Assembly: GCF_016772415.1 (NCBI RefSeq) | Contig: NZ_JAGSGD010000002.1 | Location: 62,001 to 126,000, forward strand | Direction: 5' to 3' | DNA length: 64,000 nt | Source of the DNA: Phenylobacterium glaciei | GTDB lineage: Bacteria > Pseudomonadota > Alphaproteobacteria > Caulobacterales > Caulobacteraceae | Shown here: piece by piece, positions 7,946 to 18,888 of the stretch | Position numbering within the stretch: the stretch's first letter is position 1 | Layout of the letters: every line of letters begins with the position of its first letter | The notes under the pieces: generated by a model | The model's input: only the letters and a program-made list of their open reading frames with translations | Database searches by the model: none | What the model was told of the DNA's origin: nothing | Translations under genes and position numbers: made by a program

Positions 7946-9007
7946 CTAGGCCTTCACCAACGCTCCGTCCCCGCTCAGCGCCAGCTTGTGGAACCGCTCG
8001 CCCATCAGCCGGTAGCCCTCGGTATTGGGATGCAGGTCGTCAGGCAACAGGGCTAAGTCGGCGGGGCCGAACAACTCCAGACCGTCGAGATAGCGGATGG
8101 CGGTGTCGCCGGTCTTGATCCGGGCGGCCACCACGGTATGCAGAAGTTGGCGCATCCGCTGCAGGCTGGGCCCGTCGCCGGCGGTCTCGCGGGGCGGCGA
8201 CCAGATCGGCGAAACGATCAGCAGCGGCGTGGTGGGATGCTTCTCGCGGATGATCGAGATCATGGCGTGGGCGTTGTCGAGGAAGTTGCGCTCTTTCAAC
8301 TGGCCGTCGGTGTGGACGTTGATCCCCAGCTTCAGGACGATGGCGTCGGCCCGCTGGTCGCGGATGATCCGCGCCGCCTGGCCGCTGAGCAGGCAGGAGC
8401 CGGCCCAGCCCAGGTTGAGGTGATCGAGGTTGGCCAGCCGGCTGGCCACGGCGGGCCAGTTGGCGGTGGCGCCCTCGGCCTCCATGCCGTGGCTGATGGA
8501 GCTGCCGTGGAACAGCACGCGAGGCCGGCCGTCCGGGACCGCCTTGAGCGTCGCGCCGTCGTCCAGCTCCAGGCCGGTGATCGCCACGGTAGCCGCCTGG
8601 GGCAGGTAGAGCTCGATGGTCTTCTCGCCGTCCGGCAGACTGTCGAAGCTGATCGTCAGGGCCGCGTCCCCGGTCAGGCCGCCCTGGGGGTTCATCTCCG
8701 CGCCGCCCTCGCCCCAGCCGCGCGCGACGAGATGGCCGTCCACATAGAGATCGTAGGCGCCGCGCCGCTCGCCGTCATTGGGCAGGGCCAGCAGGTGCTG
8801 GGTGGCGGTCAGCTTCACGGTGGTGCTGTCGGTGGAGAACCGCAGGCGACACCCCGTCGCGCAGGATCCCACCCACTGGGTGAAGGCGTCATAGAAGGGC
8901 AGCTCCGCCACCGGCAGCCGCATCGGCTGGATCGAACCCGGACGCCGCCGGATATCGATCTGGCCGTCCAGCAAGGTTTCGATCTTTTCGAGGGGGACGG
9001 CTTGCAT
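7946..9007 (-). CDS. SGNH/GDSL hydrolase with N-terminal beta-sandwich domain
   Basis: 353 residues with no signal peptide. The N-terminal ~165 residues are beta-rich with WVGS, YDLYVDG and LPDGEKTIELYLP. They look like the carbohydrate-binding-like domain found before SsfX3-type GDSL esterases. The C-terminal SGNH domain shows FHGSSISHG (Ser), LGWAGSC (Gly), a GIN block (Asn) and DDLHPNTEGY (Asp, His). It is probably a cytoplasmic esterase acting on acylated small molecules or glycosides. A GAGCG precedes the ATG. Confidence 0.8.
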   Translation of the reverse strand: MQAVPLEKIETLLDGQIDIRRRPGSIQPMRLPVAELPFYDAFTQWVGSCATGCRLRFSTDSTTVKLTATQHLLALPNDGERRGAYDLYVDGHLVARGWGEGGAEMNPQGGLTGDAALTISFDSLPDGEKTIELYLPQAATVAITGLELDDGATLKAVPDGRPRVLFHGSSISHGMEAEGATANWPAVASRLANLDHLNLGWAGSCLLSGQAARIIRDQRADAIVLKLGINVHTDGQLKERNFLDNAHAMISIIREKHPTTPLLIVSPIWSPPRETAGDGPSLQRMRQLLHTVVAARIKTGDTAIRYLDGLELFGPADLALLPDDLHPNTEGYRLMGERFHKLALSGDGALVKA

Positions 9008-9062
9008 GGAGCGCTCCTGATTGTTGGCGCCATCTTGCTGGCGCGGGCCTGCGGAGCCAACG

Positions 9063-9091
9063 AAAAAGGGCCGCCCTCGCGGACAGCCCTT
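9063..9091 (-). terminator. Probable intrinsic terminator of the thiolase operon
   Basis: On the minus strand a GC-rich stem (AAGGGC pairing with GCCCTT) is followed by a run of five T. It lies about 65 bases beyond the thiolase stop. The stem is imperfect in the middle. Confidence 0.6.
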
Positions 9092-9114
9092 CGTCGAACT
9101 TGGTTGTCGTCGAG

Positions 9115-9185
9115 CTCTTAGAAGATTTCAAAGAGCCCTTCGGCGCCCGGTCTCTTAGAAGATTTCAAAGAGCCCTGCGGCGCCC
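9115..9185. repeat. Tandem duplication of the thiolase 3' end
   Basis: A segment of about 34 bases (9115-9148) is repeated at 9152-9185 with a 37-base period and very few differences. The second copy contains the real stop and last codons of the thiolase. The first copy is a downstream duplicate carrying a second in-register end. It looks like a slippage or short tandem duplication event. Confidence 0.8.
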
Positions 9186-10357
9186 ATGCCGCCGCCGACG
9201 CACATGGTGACGACGCCGTACTTGTAACCGCGGCGCTTGCCCTCATGCAGGATGTGGCCGGTCGCGCGCGCGCCGGTCATGCCGTAGGGGTGGCCGATGG
9301 AGATGGCGCCGCCGCTGATGTTGTACTTGGCGGGGTCGATGCCGAGCTTGTCGCGGCAATAGACGACCTGGCTGCCGAACGCTTCGTTCAGCTCCCACAT
9401 GTCGATGTCGTCGATGGTCAGGCCGTTACGTTCCAGCAGCTTGGGGATCGCGAAGACCGGGCCGATGCCCATTTCTTCCGGGCCGCAGCCGGCCACGGCC
9501 ATGCCACGATAGGCGCCCAGCGGGGTCAGGCCGAGACGCTCGGCTTCTTTCCGTTCCATGAGCACCACGGCGGCGGCGCCGTCGGAGAGCTGCGACGCGT
9601 TGCCGGCGGTGACGAACTTGCCCTCTTTCACGATCTGGCCGCCCTTGAAGACGGGGCTGAGCTTCTGCAGGTCGGCCAGGGTGGTCTGCGGGCGGTTGCC
9701 CTCGTCCTGGGTCAGGCGGACTTCCTTTTCGGAGAACTCACCGGTCTCCTTGTTCTGAACCATCATCGTCGAGGTCAGCGGCGCGATCTCGGCGTCGAAC
9801 CGGCCGTCGGCCTGGGCCTGGGCGGTGCGCTGCTGCGACTGATAGGCGTACTCGTCCTGCGCTTCGCGCGAGATGTTGTAGCGCTCGGCGACGATCTCGG
9901 CGGTCTCGATCATCGAGGTGTGGATTTCCGGAACGTGCTCGTTCAGCCAGGCGTCGCTGGTGCGGTAGCGGTTCATCTTGTCGTTCTGAACCAGGCTGAT
10001 GCTTTCCAGCCCGCCGCCGATGGCGACAGTGGCGCCGTCGTTGAGGATGTACTTGGCGGCCGTGGCGATGCCCATCAGGCCCGAGGAGCACTGGCGGTCC
10101 AGGGTCATGCCCGAGACGGTGTTGGGAAGGCCGGCGCGCAGGGCGGCCTGGCGGGCGATGTTGTTGCCGGTGGAGCCCTGCTGGAGGGCCGCGCCCATCA
10201 CCACGTCGTCGACGGTGGCCGGGTCGATGCCGGCGCGCTTGACGGCTTCGGCGATCACGTGGCCGCCCAGTTCGGCGCCAGAGGTGTTGTTGAACGCGCC
10301 GCGATAGGCCTTGCCGATCGGGGTGCGGGCGGTGGAGACGATGACGGCTTCACGCAT
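9155..10357 (-). CDS. Acetyl-CoA C-acyltransferase (thiolase)
   Basis: 400 residues of the thiolase superfamily. Cys90 in the DRQCSSG segment is the acyl-accepting nucleophile. [10 protein letters not shown] carries the catalytic His, and [10 protein letters not shown] carries the second catalytic Cys. The start at MREAVI follows AAGGA. It lies 79 bases downstream of the multifunctional enoyl-CoA hydratase/hydroxyacyl-CoA dehydrogenase gene, so the pair provides the last three steps of fatty-acid beta-oxidation. Chain-length preference is unclear, and biosynthetic acetoacetyl-CoA thiolase activity is possible. Its 3' end is duplicated just beyond the stop. Confidence 0.93.
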   Translation of the reverse strand: MREAVIVSTARTPIGKAYRGAFNNTSGAELGGHVIAEAVKRAGIDPATVDDVVMGAALQQGSTGNNIARQAALRAGLPNTVSGMTLDRQCSSGLMGIATAAKYILNDGATVAIGGGLESISLVQNDKMNRYRTSDAWLNEHVPEIHTSMIETAEIVAERYNISREAQDEYAYQSQQRTAQAQADGRFDAEIAPLTSTMMVQNKETGEFSEKEVRLTQDEGNRPQTTLADLQKLSPVFKGGQIVKEGKFVTAGNASQLSDGAAAVVLMERKEAERLGLTPLGAYRGMAVAGCGPEEMGIGPVFAIPKLLERNGLTIDDIDMWELNEAFGSQVVYCRDKLGIDPAKYNISGGAISIGHPYGMTGARATGHILHEGKRRGYKYGVVTMCVGGGMGAAGLFEIF

Positions 10358-10436
10358 GAATTTTGAGTCCTTGGTTTGTAGGCAGTTCAAATAAGGCCCT
10401 GGGCGGTGGGGCACAACACCCCGCCCGCCGAGGTAT

Positions 10437-12518
<2,082 letters not shown>

Positions 12519-12689
12519 GGGCGCATCCTCGATCTGGCGTTTCAAGACCGCCTCTAGGCTGGGCGGTTAGGGATTCAAACGGTTGTTACAGGCCCGTCGC
12601 GTGGCGCGCGAGTCAAATGTGCGTAGGGTTTTCGCGGCGGAAACCTCGGTTTAAGACCAAGCCTCAACGCTCAAAAAGGGAAGCGCCCG

Positions 12690-13466
12690 ATGGCTCTGGA
12701 TCTGTTCTCACTGAAGGGCCGCGTGGCTCTCGTCACCGGCGGTTCGCGCGGTATCGGCAAGATGATCGCCGCCGGCTTCATCGAGCAGGGGGCCAAGGTC
12801 TATATCTCCTCGCGCAAGCCCGGCGCCTGCGACGAGACCGCCGCGGAGCTGGGCCCCAACTGCATCTCCCTGCCGCAGGACGTTTCCACGGTGGAGGGCT
12901 GCCAGGCGCTGGCCAAGCGGTTCGCCGAGCATGAGAGCAAGCTCGACATCCTGGTGAACAACGCCGGGGCAGCCTGGGGCGCGCCCTTCGATGAGTTCCC
13001 GGAGAGCGGCTGGGACAAGGTGATGAATCTGAACCTGAAGTCGCCCTTCTTCCTGACCCAGGCCCTGCACGGCGCGCTGAAGGCCGCCGCCAGCCACGAA
13101 CAGCCGGCCAAGGTGATCAACATCTGCTCGATCGACGGCATCCGCCTCAATCCGCAGGAGACCTATTCCTACCATGCGTCGAAGTCGGGCCTGATCTACC
13201 TGACCCGCCGGATGGCCGCGACGCTGATCGAGGACTCCATCAACGTCACCGGCATCGCGCCCGGCGCCTTTGCGTCCGAGATGAACCGGGTGGCCCGCGA
13301 TGAGGGCGACATTATCGCCAAGCGCATCCCCTCGCGTCGCATCGGCCGCGACGAGGACATGGCCGCGGCCGCCATCTACCTGGCAAGCCGCGCCGGCGAC
13401 TACGTCGTGGGCGAGACCATCGCCGTGGACGGCGGCGTGGCGCTCGCCACCCTCGGCGGGCTGTAA
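12690..13466 (+). CDS. Short-chain dehydrogenase/reductase
   Basis: 258 residues, classical SDR. The cofactor motif is TGGSRGIG, NNAG follows, and the catalytic Ser-Tyr-Lys appears in CSIDG and YSYHASK. The SSRK segment after the second strand, with a basic residue rather than Asp, favours NADP(H). It is transcribed divergently from the beta-oxidation operon. Resemblance to FabG-like acyl reductases and to rhamnolipid RhlG-like proteins makes a 3-oxoacyl or hydroxy-acid substrate plausible. It is followed by the 138-bp repeat. Confidence 0.88.
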   Translation: MALDLFSLKGRVALVTGGSRGIGKMIAAGFIEQGAKVYISSRKPGACDETAAELGPNCISLPQDVSTVEGCQALAKRFAEHESKLDILVNNAGAAWGAPFDEFPESGWDKVMNLNLKSPFFLTQALHGALKAAASHEQPAKVINICSIDGIRLNPQETYSYHASKSGLIYLTRRMAATLIEDSINVTGIAPGAFASEMNRVARDEGDIIAKRIPSRRIGRDEDMAAAAIYLASRAGDYVVGETIAVDGGVALATLGGL

Positions 13467-13473
13467 GAAAGCA

Positions 13474-13638
13474 GGCCGTTCCTCGCCTAGAGCCTGATCC
13501 GCTGAGGTGGAATCGCTTCGCGATTCCGCCGATGCGGTGAATCAGGCTCCAGATTTAAGCGAGAGCATGATTCACGCTTCAGCCGGGACCGCGACGCGGT
13601 CCCGTCTAAAACGATCATGCTCTAGGCGGGGAACGGCC
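13474..13638. repeat. Outer palindrome enclosing repeat copy 1
   Basis: GGCCGTTCCTCGCC (13474-13487) and GGCGGGGAACGGCC (13625-13638) are inverted with one mismatch and sit exactly outside the 138-bp repeat. The repeat therefore appears inserted in the loop of an older hairpin, possibly the terminator of the upstream SDR gene. Confidence 0.65.
13488..13625. repeat. 138-bp double-hairpin repeat, copy 1
   Basis: The element starts TAGAGCCTGATC and ends GATCATGCTCTAG. It folds into two successive hairpins. The first is bounded by GAGCCTGAT/ATCAGGCTC with inner arms GGAATCG/CGATTCC. The second is bounded by GAGCATGAT/ATCATGCTC with inner arms GGGACCGC/GCGGTCCC. Copy 2 at 18751-18888 has the same length and differs at only four positions. 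No coding frame is apparent, so it is a non-autonomous repeat of MITE/REP type. Confidence 0.9.
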
Positions 13639-13695
13639 TCGTCCCTGCCGTTTTTGCGCTAAGACTGGAGCCCCCAGTCGCAGCAACGGCGCGCC

Positions 13696-16600
13696 TTGAC
13701 CGATCCTGAGATTCTTCCCCTGGCCGCCGACAAGGCGACGCGGCGCACCTGGCGCACCGTCCTGGTGCTCACGGCGCTGGTCGTCCTGCTGGTCATGTCG
13801 CTGCTCTATGCCGGGCGCCGGGTTATCGCCCGCGAGGCCCTGACGGGATGGCTGCGTTCGCAGGGTGTCGAGTCGGAGGTCACCTTCTCCACCTTCGGAC
13901 CCGGCGGCTTCACTGGGACCCTGCGGATCGGGCCCGCCACAAAACCTGACCTCATCGCCCAGGTCGCCGAGGTGCGCTACGGCCTCACCGGCTGGTGGGC
14001 CGGCAAGCCCTTCGGCGCCACCGTGACCTCGGTGCGGCTGGTGCGGCCGGTGATCAAGGGGCGCTGGACGGACGGCCGCCTGAGCCTTGGCGAACTCGAC
14101 CCGCTGATCGCGAGCCTGCGCAAGCGGCCGCCGCGCTCCGACGCCCGCCAGCCCAGGATCGTGGTGGAGGACGCTCGGCTGCGGCTGGACACCGACTATG
14201 GGCCTCTGCTGGCCCGCGCCAGCGCCCAACTGGACAACGGCCGTCTGCTGCGGCTGGACGCCACCTTCGCCCCGGCCGAACTAAAGGCCGCCGACCGCTC
14301 CGCGCGCCTGGGCCCCGGCGAACTGCATCTGGTGACCGTGGGCGACCAGGTGGCCTCGGCCCTGGACACCACGGTCCGCGAGCTGAAGCTGGGACAGATC
14401 GCGGTCCAGGAGGCAAGGATCCGGCTGACCGCGCGGACCGCCTATCCGGACCTCAAGCAGAAGCGCGGCGACGGCGCCCTGACCCAGGTTCTGAAGATCG
14501 ACGCCCGCTCCGCGGCCTATGGGACCAACCGCCTGCAGGACGCCAGCCTGGAGGCCACCTTCAACGGCCAGTCCGCCGGCTGGATCGACACCCTGGCGGT
14601 CACCGGCGACGGGACCGCCGTGCTGGGCGCGGCCCGCGCCGACCTCGCCGGCGCCCGGGTTCGCGGCCTGCGGATGACCGCCAAGGTCGGCGGCCTGAAC
14701 TGGACGCGGCGCGGCGGCGACCGGGTGGCGGCGAGCCTGGCCACCCGGGTCAGCGCCGAGGCCCTGACGACGGACAAGCTCGTCCTGACCCGGCTCACCG
14801 GCGCCCTGTGGGGCTCAGCGGTGCTGGCGGCCAAGGGCGGCGACCTGGCCCTGGCCGGGACCGTGGCGACGAACGGCGACTGGTCGGGCCTCGGCGCGGC
14901 CACGGCCGGCGACGCCCCGGAGATCGCAGCCCTCAAGCGCGCCGCTCGCAGCTTTGACGCGCAGACGCGGGGGCTCTCCGTCACGGCGGGGGAGGGCGGG
15001 CTGAAGCTGGCCCTGACCTCTGCCCTCACCGTGCGCCCCATCGCCGGAGGCCTGGCGACGATTCAGGCCCAGGGCTCTGCGCCTATCTACGCCAATGGCG
15101 GCGGCGCCCTGCATCTGGCGGTCAGCGGCGGCGGTCTGCCCCAGGCCGACCTTGCCGTGGACCGCTACCGGTTCAATGCGGGCGGCCTCACGGCTCAGAC
15201 CCGCATCAAGGTCAAGACCGGCATAGGTCCCGTGCGCGACGGCGCGATCGCCGCCGACGGCCAGTTGCGGGTGGCCAATGGGGCGATCGCCTTCACCGCC
15301 AGCCATTGCGCCCCGGTCTCCGGCCGCCTCGAACTGGGCGCCAACAGCGTGGAGGCCGTCGAGACCCAGCTCTGCCCCACGGGCGCGCCGCTGTTCACCC
15401 TGGCCAAGGGCGACTGGCATATTCGTGCCGACGCCAAGGCGCTGTCGGCCAAGGTCCCGTTCCTGCAGGCGGCGATCAGTCAGGGCGCGGGCCGCCTCGA
15501 CCTGGGCGCTATCAAGGGCCGCCTGGCCGGGACCCTGGCGCTCACCAGCGGCACGGTGGCCGACACCGGCGCCGACCTGCGCTTCAACCCCGTCCAGGCC
15601 ACCGCGCAGGCCCGGGTGAGCGGCGATGTGTGGAGGGCTGACATCACCGTCGCCGACCCCGCCGGCCGCGCGCTCGGCAAGGGCGATCTCAGCCACGATG
15701 GTGCGACCGGGATGGGCGCGCTCACCTTCGACACCGGTGTCCTGAGCTTCGCCGAGAACGGCCTGCAGCCCGCGGCCCTCTCACCCCGGGCCGCCCTGGT
15801 GGGATCGCCGGCTGTCGGCAAGGCGCGCTTCGGCGGCCAAGTGGCCTGGACCAAGGCCGGCTCTACCAGCGGCGGCGTGCTGGAGGTTCCCAGCCTCGAC
15901 TTCACCAGTCCCGCAGGCAAGGTCCAGGGCCTGGCCGGGACGGTGACGTTCACGAGCCTCGCGCCCCTCACCACCGCTCCCGGCCAGACCCTGACCGCCA
16001 AGCGCATTGAGGCCCTGGCCGGCCTGACCGACAGCCGGGTGACCTTCGGGATCGCCGACGAGGCGGTGAACGTCGCGGGCCTTGAGATGGCGCTCGGCGG
16101 CGGCCAGGTGCATCTGGCGCCCTTCAGCCTGCCCTTCGCCAGCGGCCAGTCCTGGAAGGGCGTGGTCAGTTTCGAGGACGTCCAGCTCTCGGACCTGGTG
16201 GAGGCCTCGCCCTTCGCCGATCGCATGGACCTGACGGCCAAGGCCAGCGGGACCATCCCCTTCACGGTCACGCCGGACGGGGTGCGGATCGCGGCTGGCG
16301 AACTGCACGCCACGGGACCGGGCCGCCTCTCCATCCGTCGCGACGCCCTGACCGGCGTGGCCGCCGACGGCGCGGTCGTCGCGCCCACCCTGGGAGCCAA
16401 GACCCCGCCGCCCACCACCGACACCTTTACCGACTTCGCCTACCAGGCCATGGAGAACCTGGCCTTCCAGAGCCTGGACGCCACCATCAACAGCCTGCCC
16501 CGGGGCCGGCTCGGCATGCTGTTCCACATCAAGGGCGAGAACGCCCCGCCGACCCACCAGGAGATCTGGCTGACCCCGCAGGAGATCATCACCCGCAGCT

Positions 16601-16758
16601 TCCTCACCAAGAAGCTGCCCCTGCCGTCGGGCACCAAGGTCGACCTGACCCTGGACTCGTCGCTCAACCTCGATCAACTGCTGGGCGACTTCGCCGAATA
16701 CCAGAAACTTCGCGGTTCAGACGCCGTTCAGCCGAACCCTGCGAAACCCAAACCATGA
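13696..16758 (+). CDS. ydbH: YdbH-family intermembrane lipid transport protein (AsmA-like)
   Basis: 1020 residues from a TTG start. A single N-terminal membrane anchor (about residues 20-40) is followed by a very long beta-rich periplasmic region, as in the AsmA/TamB/YdbH group of bridge-like proteins thought to move phospholipids to the outer membrane. The C-terminal block (FAYQAMENLAFQSLDATI, GRLGMLFHIKG, LPLPSGTKVDLTLDSSLNLD) is typical of YdbH. The two small genes after it match YnbE and YdbL, which confirms the assignment. The start is uncertain because no strong ribosome site precedes the TTG. Confidence 0.85.
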   Translation: MTDPEILPLAADKATRRTWRTVLVLTALVVLLVMSLLYAGRRVIAREALTGWLRSQGVESEVTFSTFGPGGFTGTLRIGPATKPDLIAQVAEVRYGLTGWWAGKPFGATVTSVRLVRPVIKGRWTDGRLSLGELDPLIASLRKRPPRSDARQPRIVVEDARLRLDTDYGPLLARASAQLDNGRLLRLDATFAPAELKAADRSARLGPGELHLVTVGDQVASALDTTVRELKLGQIAVQEARIRLTARTAYPDLKQKRGDGALTQVLKIDARSAAYGTNRLQDASLEATFNGQSAGWIDTLAVTGDGTAVLGAARADLAGARVRGLRMTAKVGGLNWTRRGGDRVAASLATRVSAEALTTDKLVLTRLTGALWGSAVLAAKGGDLALAGTVATNGDWSGLGAATAGDAPEIAALKRAARSFDAQTRGLSVTAGEGGLKLALTSALTVRPIAGGLATIQAQGSAPIYANGGGALHLAVSGGGLPQADLAVDRYRFNAGGLTAQTRIKVKTGIGPVRDGAIAADGQLRVANGAIAFTASHCAPVSGRLELGANSVEAVETQLCPTGAPLFTLAKGDWHIRADAKALSAKVPFLQAAISQGAGRLDLGAIKGRLAGTLALTSGTVADTGADLRFNPVQATAQARVSGDVWRADITVADPAGRALGKGDLSHDGATGMGALTFDTGVLSFAENGLQPAALSPRAALVGSPAVGKARFGGQVAWTKAGSTSGGVLEVPSLDFTSPAGKVQGLAGTVTFTSLAPLTTAPGQTLTAKRIEALAGLTDSRVTFGIADEAVNVAGLEMALGGGQVHLAPFSLPFASGQSWKGVVSFEDVQLSDLVEASPFADRMDLTAKASGTIPFTVTPDGVRIAAGELHATGPGRLSIRRDALTGVAADGAVVAPTLGAKTPPPTTDTFTDFAYQAMENLAFQSLDATINSLPRGRLGMLFHIKGENAPPTHQEIWLTPQEIITRSFLTKKLPLPSGTKVDLTLDSSLNLDQLLGDFAEYQKLRGSDAVQPNPAKPKP

Positions 16759-16768
16759 GGTCCGCCCA

Positions 16769-16954
16769 ATGAAGCCCGCCAGATCCCTCGCCGCCGTTGC
16801 GGTCGCCGTCGCCGGCTTTGGTTTCGGCGCCTGTGCGACCGTGCATGTCGATGTGAAGCCGATCACCATCTACGCCAAGCTCGACGCCGACGTCCGCCTG
16901 CGGCTGGACGACGACGTCAAGGCGCTGATCAAGCAGAACCCGGACCTGTTCTAA
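16769..16954 (+). CDS. ynbE: YnbE-like lipoprotein
   Basis: 61 residues with a lipobox FGFGAC (lipidated Cys at about residue 21), then TVHVDVKPITIYAKLDADVRL and a terminal KQNPDLF. YnbE family members are small outer-membrane lipoproteins that extend the beta-groove of YdbH by strand addition. GAGG precedes the ATG, 10 bases after the ydbH stop, and ydbL follows at once. The three genes form an operon. Confidence 0.85.
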   Translation: MKPARSLAAVAVAVAGFGFGACATVHVDVKPITIYAKLDADVRLRLDDDVKALIKQNPDLF

Positions 16955-16966
16955 GGGGCCATGACC

Positions 16967-17320
16967 ATGAACTTGCAGAAATTCCTGATCCCCGTCGCCG
17001 CCATCGTCGGCACGCTCGTCGCCGGGTCGGCGCTGGCGTCCACCGCCAAGGTGACGGTCGACGCCGCCAAGGCCGCCGGTGTGGTGGGTGAGCAGAACGA
17101 CGGCTATCTGGGCTTCGTGAAGGGCGCGGGCGACCCGGCCGTGGAGGCCGCCGTCGCCGAGATCAACGCCGGCCGCGCCCAGCTCTACCGCGGTGTCGCC
17201 GCAAAGAACGGGGTCACGCCGGAAGCCGCGGGCGCGGCGACCTACAAGAGCGTGGTCCAGCTCAAGCTTCAGCCCGGCGAGTACTATCAGACCTCTGACG
17301 GAGCCTGGGTCCGGAAGTAG
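16967..17320 (+). CDS. ydbL: YdbL family (DUF1318) periplasmic protein
   Basis: 117 residues with a Sec signal peptide ending at ALA-S near residue 25. The mature part carries AKAAGVVGEQNDGYLGFV and GVTPEAAGAATYKSVV, a DUF1318 pattern. The ATG at 16967 (MNLQKF) is preferred over the ATG six bases upstream: AAGGGG at 16953-16958 gives 8-base spacing to it but only 2 to the first ATG. YdbL is proposed to modulate the YdbH-YnbE complex. Confidence 0.85.
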   Translation: MNLQKFLIPVAAIVGTLVAGSALASTAKVTVDAAKAAGVVGEQNDGYLGFVKGAGDPAVEAAVAEINAGRAQLYRGVAAKNGVTPEAAGAATYKSVVQLKLQPGEYYQTSDGAWVRK

Positions 17321-17457
17321 CAGCTCCCTCTTCCCAACCACGCGTTGCGCGGGGTGACGTTTAGGGAAACTTGTCGCTTTGCGCAGCGATGGACGCTCCG
17401 ATAGACAGGGACGTTCGCGGAGTGGCCAGGATCGGCCCCGCGAAGGTCGGAGGGGAG

Positions 17458-18687
17458 ATGGCTGAACGAAACGTCGCCCGGTCGACGGACCGCTTCGAGA
17501 AGAAGCGCGACGCCATCCTCGACGCCTCGACGGTCATCCTCAACACCCAGGGGGTGAAGGGCCTGACCCTCGGCGTCGCCGCCGCGGCCGTGGGGCTCTC
17601 CACCACCAGCGTCACCTATTATTTCAAGCGCAAGGACGACCTGGCCGCCGCCTGCCTGATGCGTGGGATCGACTGGCTGACCCAGGCCGCTGAGACGGCC
17701 TTGGCGGAGAAGACCCCCACCGAGCGCCTGCGCAAGCTGCTGGAGCTCTATCTGGAGCGGGTCCGCCAGGGGGCCATCGGGGCTGCGCCGCCCCTGCCGG
17801 TGTTGTCGGACATCCGGGCGCTGAACAATCCGCGCCGCGCCGAGGTGTTCGACGCCTTCATGAAGCTGTTCCGCAAGGTGCGGAACCTGTTCGACACCCC
17901 GGAGCTGGCCTGGCTGGGCCGGGGCCGCCGCACGGCGCGCACCCATATGCTGCTGGAGCAGCTGTTCTGGGCCGGCGCCTGGCTGCCCAAGTACGACGCC
18001 GAGGACTATGACCGCATCTGCGACCGCATGTTCGACATCCTCACGGGCGGCCTGGCCGTGGCGGGCGCGGAGTGGGCCCCGGCCCCCGCGCCGCTCGCTG
18101 AACTGGCGGCGCCCCAAAGCGGCGAGCTGGGGCTGGAGACCTTCCTGCTGGCGGCCACGCGGCTGATCAACAGCCGGGGCTACAAGGGCGCCTCGGTGGA
18201 CAAGATCTCCGCCGAGCTGAACGTCACCAAGGGCAGCTTCTACCACCACCACGACGCCAAGGATGACCTGGTGGTGGCCTGTTTCGACCGTACCTTCGAG
18301 GTGATGCGCCGGGTGCAGCGCCTGGCCATGGGCCTGCCGGGCGACCAGTGGTCCAAGCTCTCCAGCGCAGCGGCCGCGCTCGCCGAATATCAGCTCTCCG
18401 AATACGGCCCGCTGCTGCGCACCTCGGCGCTCTCGGCCCTGCCAGAGGCCATGCGCGATGAGCAGGTGGCCCACTCCAATCGGGTCTCCGACCGCTTCGC
18501 CTCGATGATCTCCGACGGCATCGCCGAGGGGTCGATCCGGCCGGTTGATCCTTTCATCGCCGCCCAGATGCTCAACGCCACCCTAAACGCCGGGGCCGAG
18601 CTGGCCTTCTGGGTGCCGGGCGTAACCCAGAAGGCCGCCCCCTCGGTCTTCGCCCGGCCGATGCTGATGGGTATCTTTGCTCGCTAG
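17458..18687 (+). CDS. Double TetR-family transcriptional regulator (two TetR units in one chain)
   Basis: 409 residues. A complete TetR unit, with its HTH at about residues 36-58 (TLGVAAAAVGLSTTSVTYYF), is joined through an Ala/Pro-rich linker (about 205-222) to a second unit. The second HTH is at about 242-266 (SVDKISAELNVTKGSFYHHH). The start follows CGGAGGGGAG directly. TetR proteins normally act as dimers, so this one may bind DNA as a built-in pseudo-dimer or recognise two different half-sites. Genes for three transporters lie downstream on the opposite strand and are candidate targets. Confidence 0.85.
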   Translation: MAERNVARSTDRFEKKRDAILDASTVILNTQGVKGLTLGVAAAAVGLSTTSVTYYFKRKDDLAAACLMRGIDWLTQAAETALAEKTPTERLRKLLELYLERVRQGAIGAAPPLPVLSDIRALNNPRRAEVFDAFMKLFRKVRNLFDTPELAWLGRGRRTARTHMLLEQLFWAGAWLPKYDAEDYDRICDRMFDILTGGLAVAGAEWAPAPAPLAELAAPQSGELGLETFLLAATRLINSRGYKGASVDKISAELNVTKGSFYHHHDAKDDLVVACFDRTFEVMRRVQRLAMGLPGDQWSKLSSAAAALAEYQLSEYGPLLRTSALSALPEAMRDEQVAHSNRVSDRFASMISDGIAEGSIRPVDPFIAAQMLNATLNAGAELAFWVPGVTQKAAPSVFARPMLMGIFAR

Positions 18688-18750
18688 CTGAGCGTGATAG
18701 CCGGAAGTGGCTGCCGGTTCCGGCGCCCGTCACGCGACAAACAAAGACTC

Positions 18751-18888
18751 TAGAGCCTGATCCGTTGAGGTGGAATCGCTTCGCGATTCCGCCGATGTGG
18801 TGAATCAGGCTCCAGATTTAAGCGAGAGCATGATTCACGCTTCAGCCGGGACCGCGACGCGGTTCCGTCTAAAACGATCAGGCTCTAG
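18751..18888. repeat. 138-bp double-hairpin repeat, copy 2
   Basis: It has the same length and ends as the element at 13488-13625, with four substitutions. Three of the four keep the RNA pairing as G-U wobbles. The fourth makes the outermost ends perfectly complementary (AGAGCCTGATC/GATCAGGCTCT). The last bases (CTAG) provide the stop codon of the transporter gene on the minus strand. Confidence 0.9.

Noticed and set aside
9115..9186. Frameshifted thiolase pseudogene
   Set aside because: The thiolase is full length with all catalytic residues; only the sequence after its stop is duplicated.
13488..18888. Composite transposon bounded by the two 138-bp repeats
   Set aside because: The copies are in direct orientation, carry no transposase and enclose a conserved core operon (ydbH-ynbE-ydbL), so joint mobility is unlikely.
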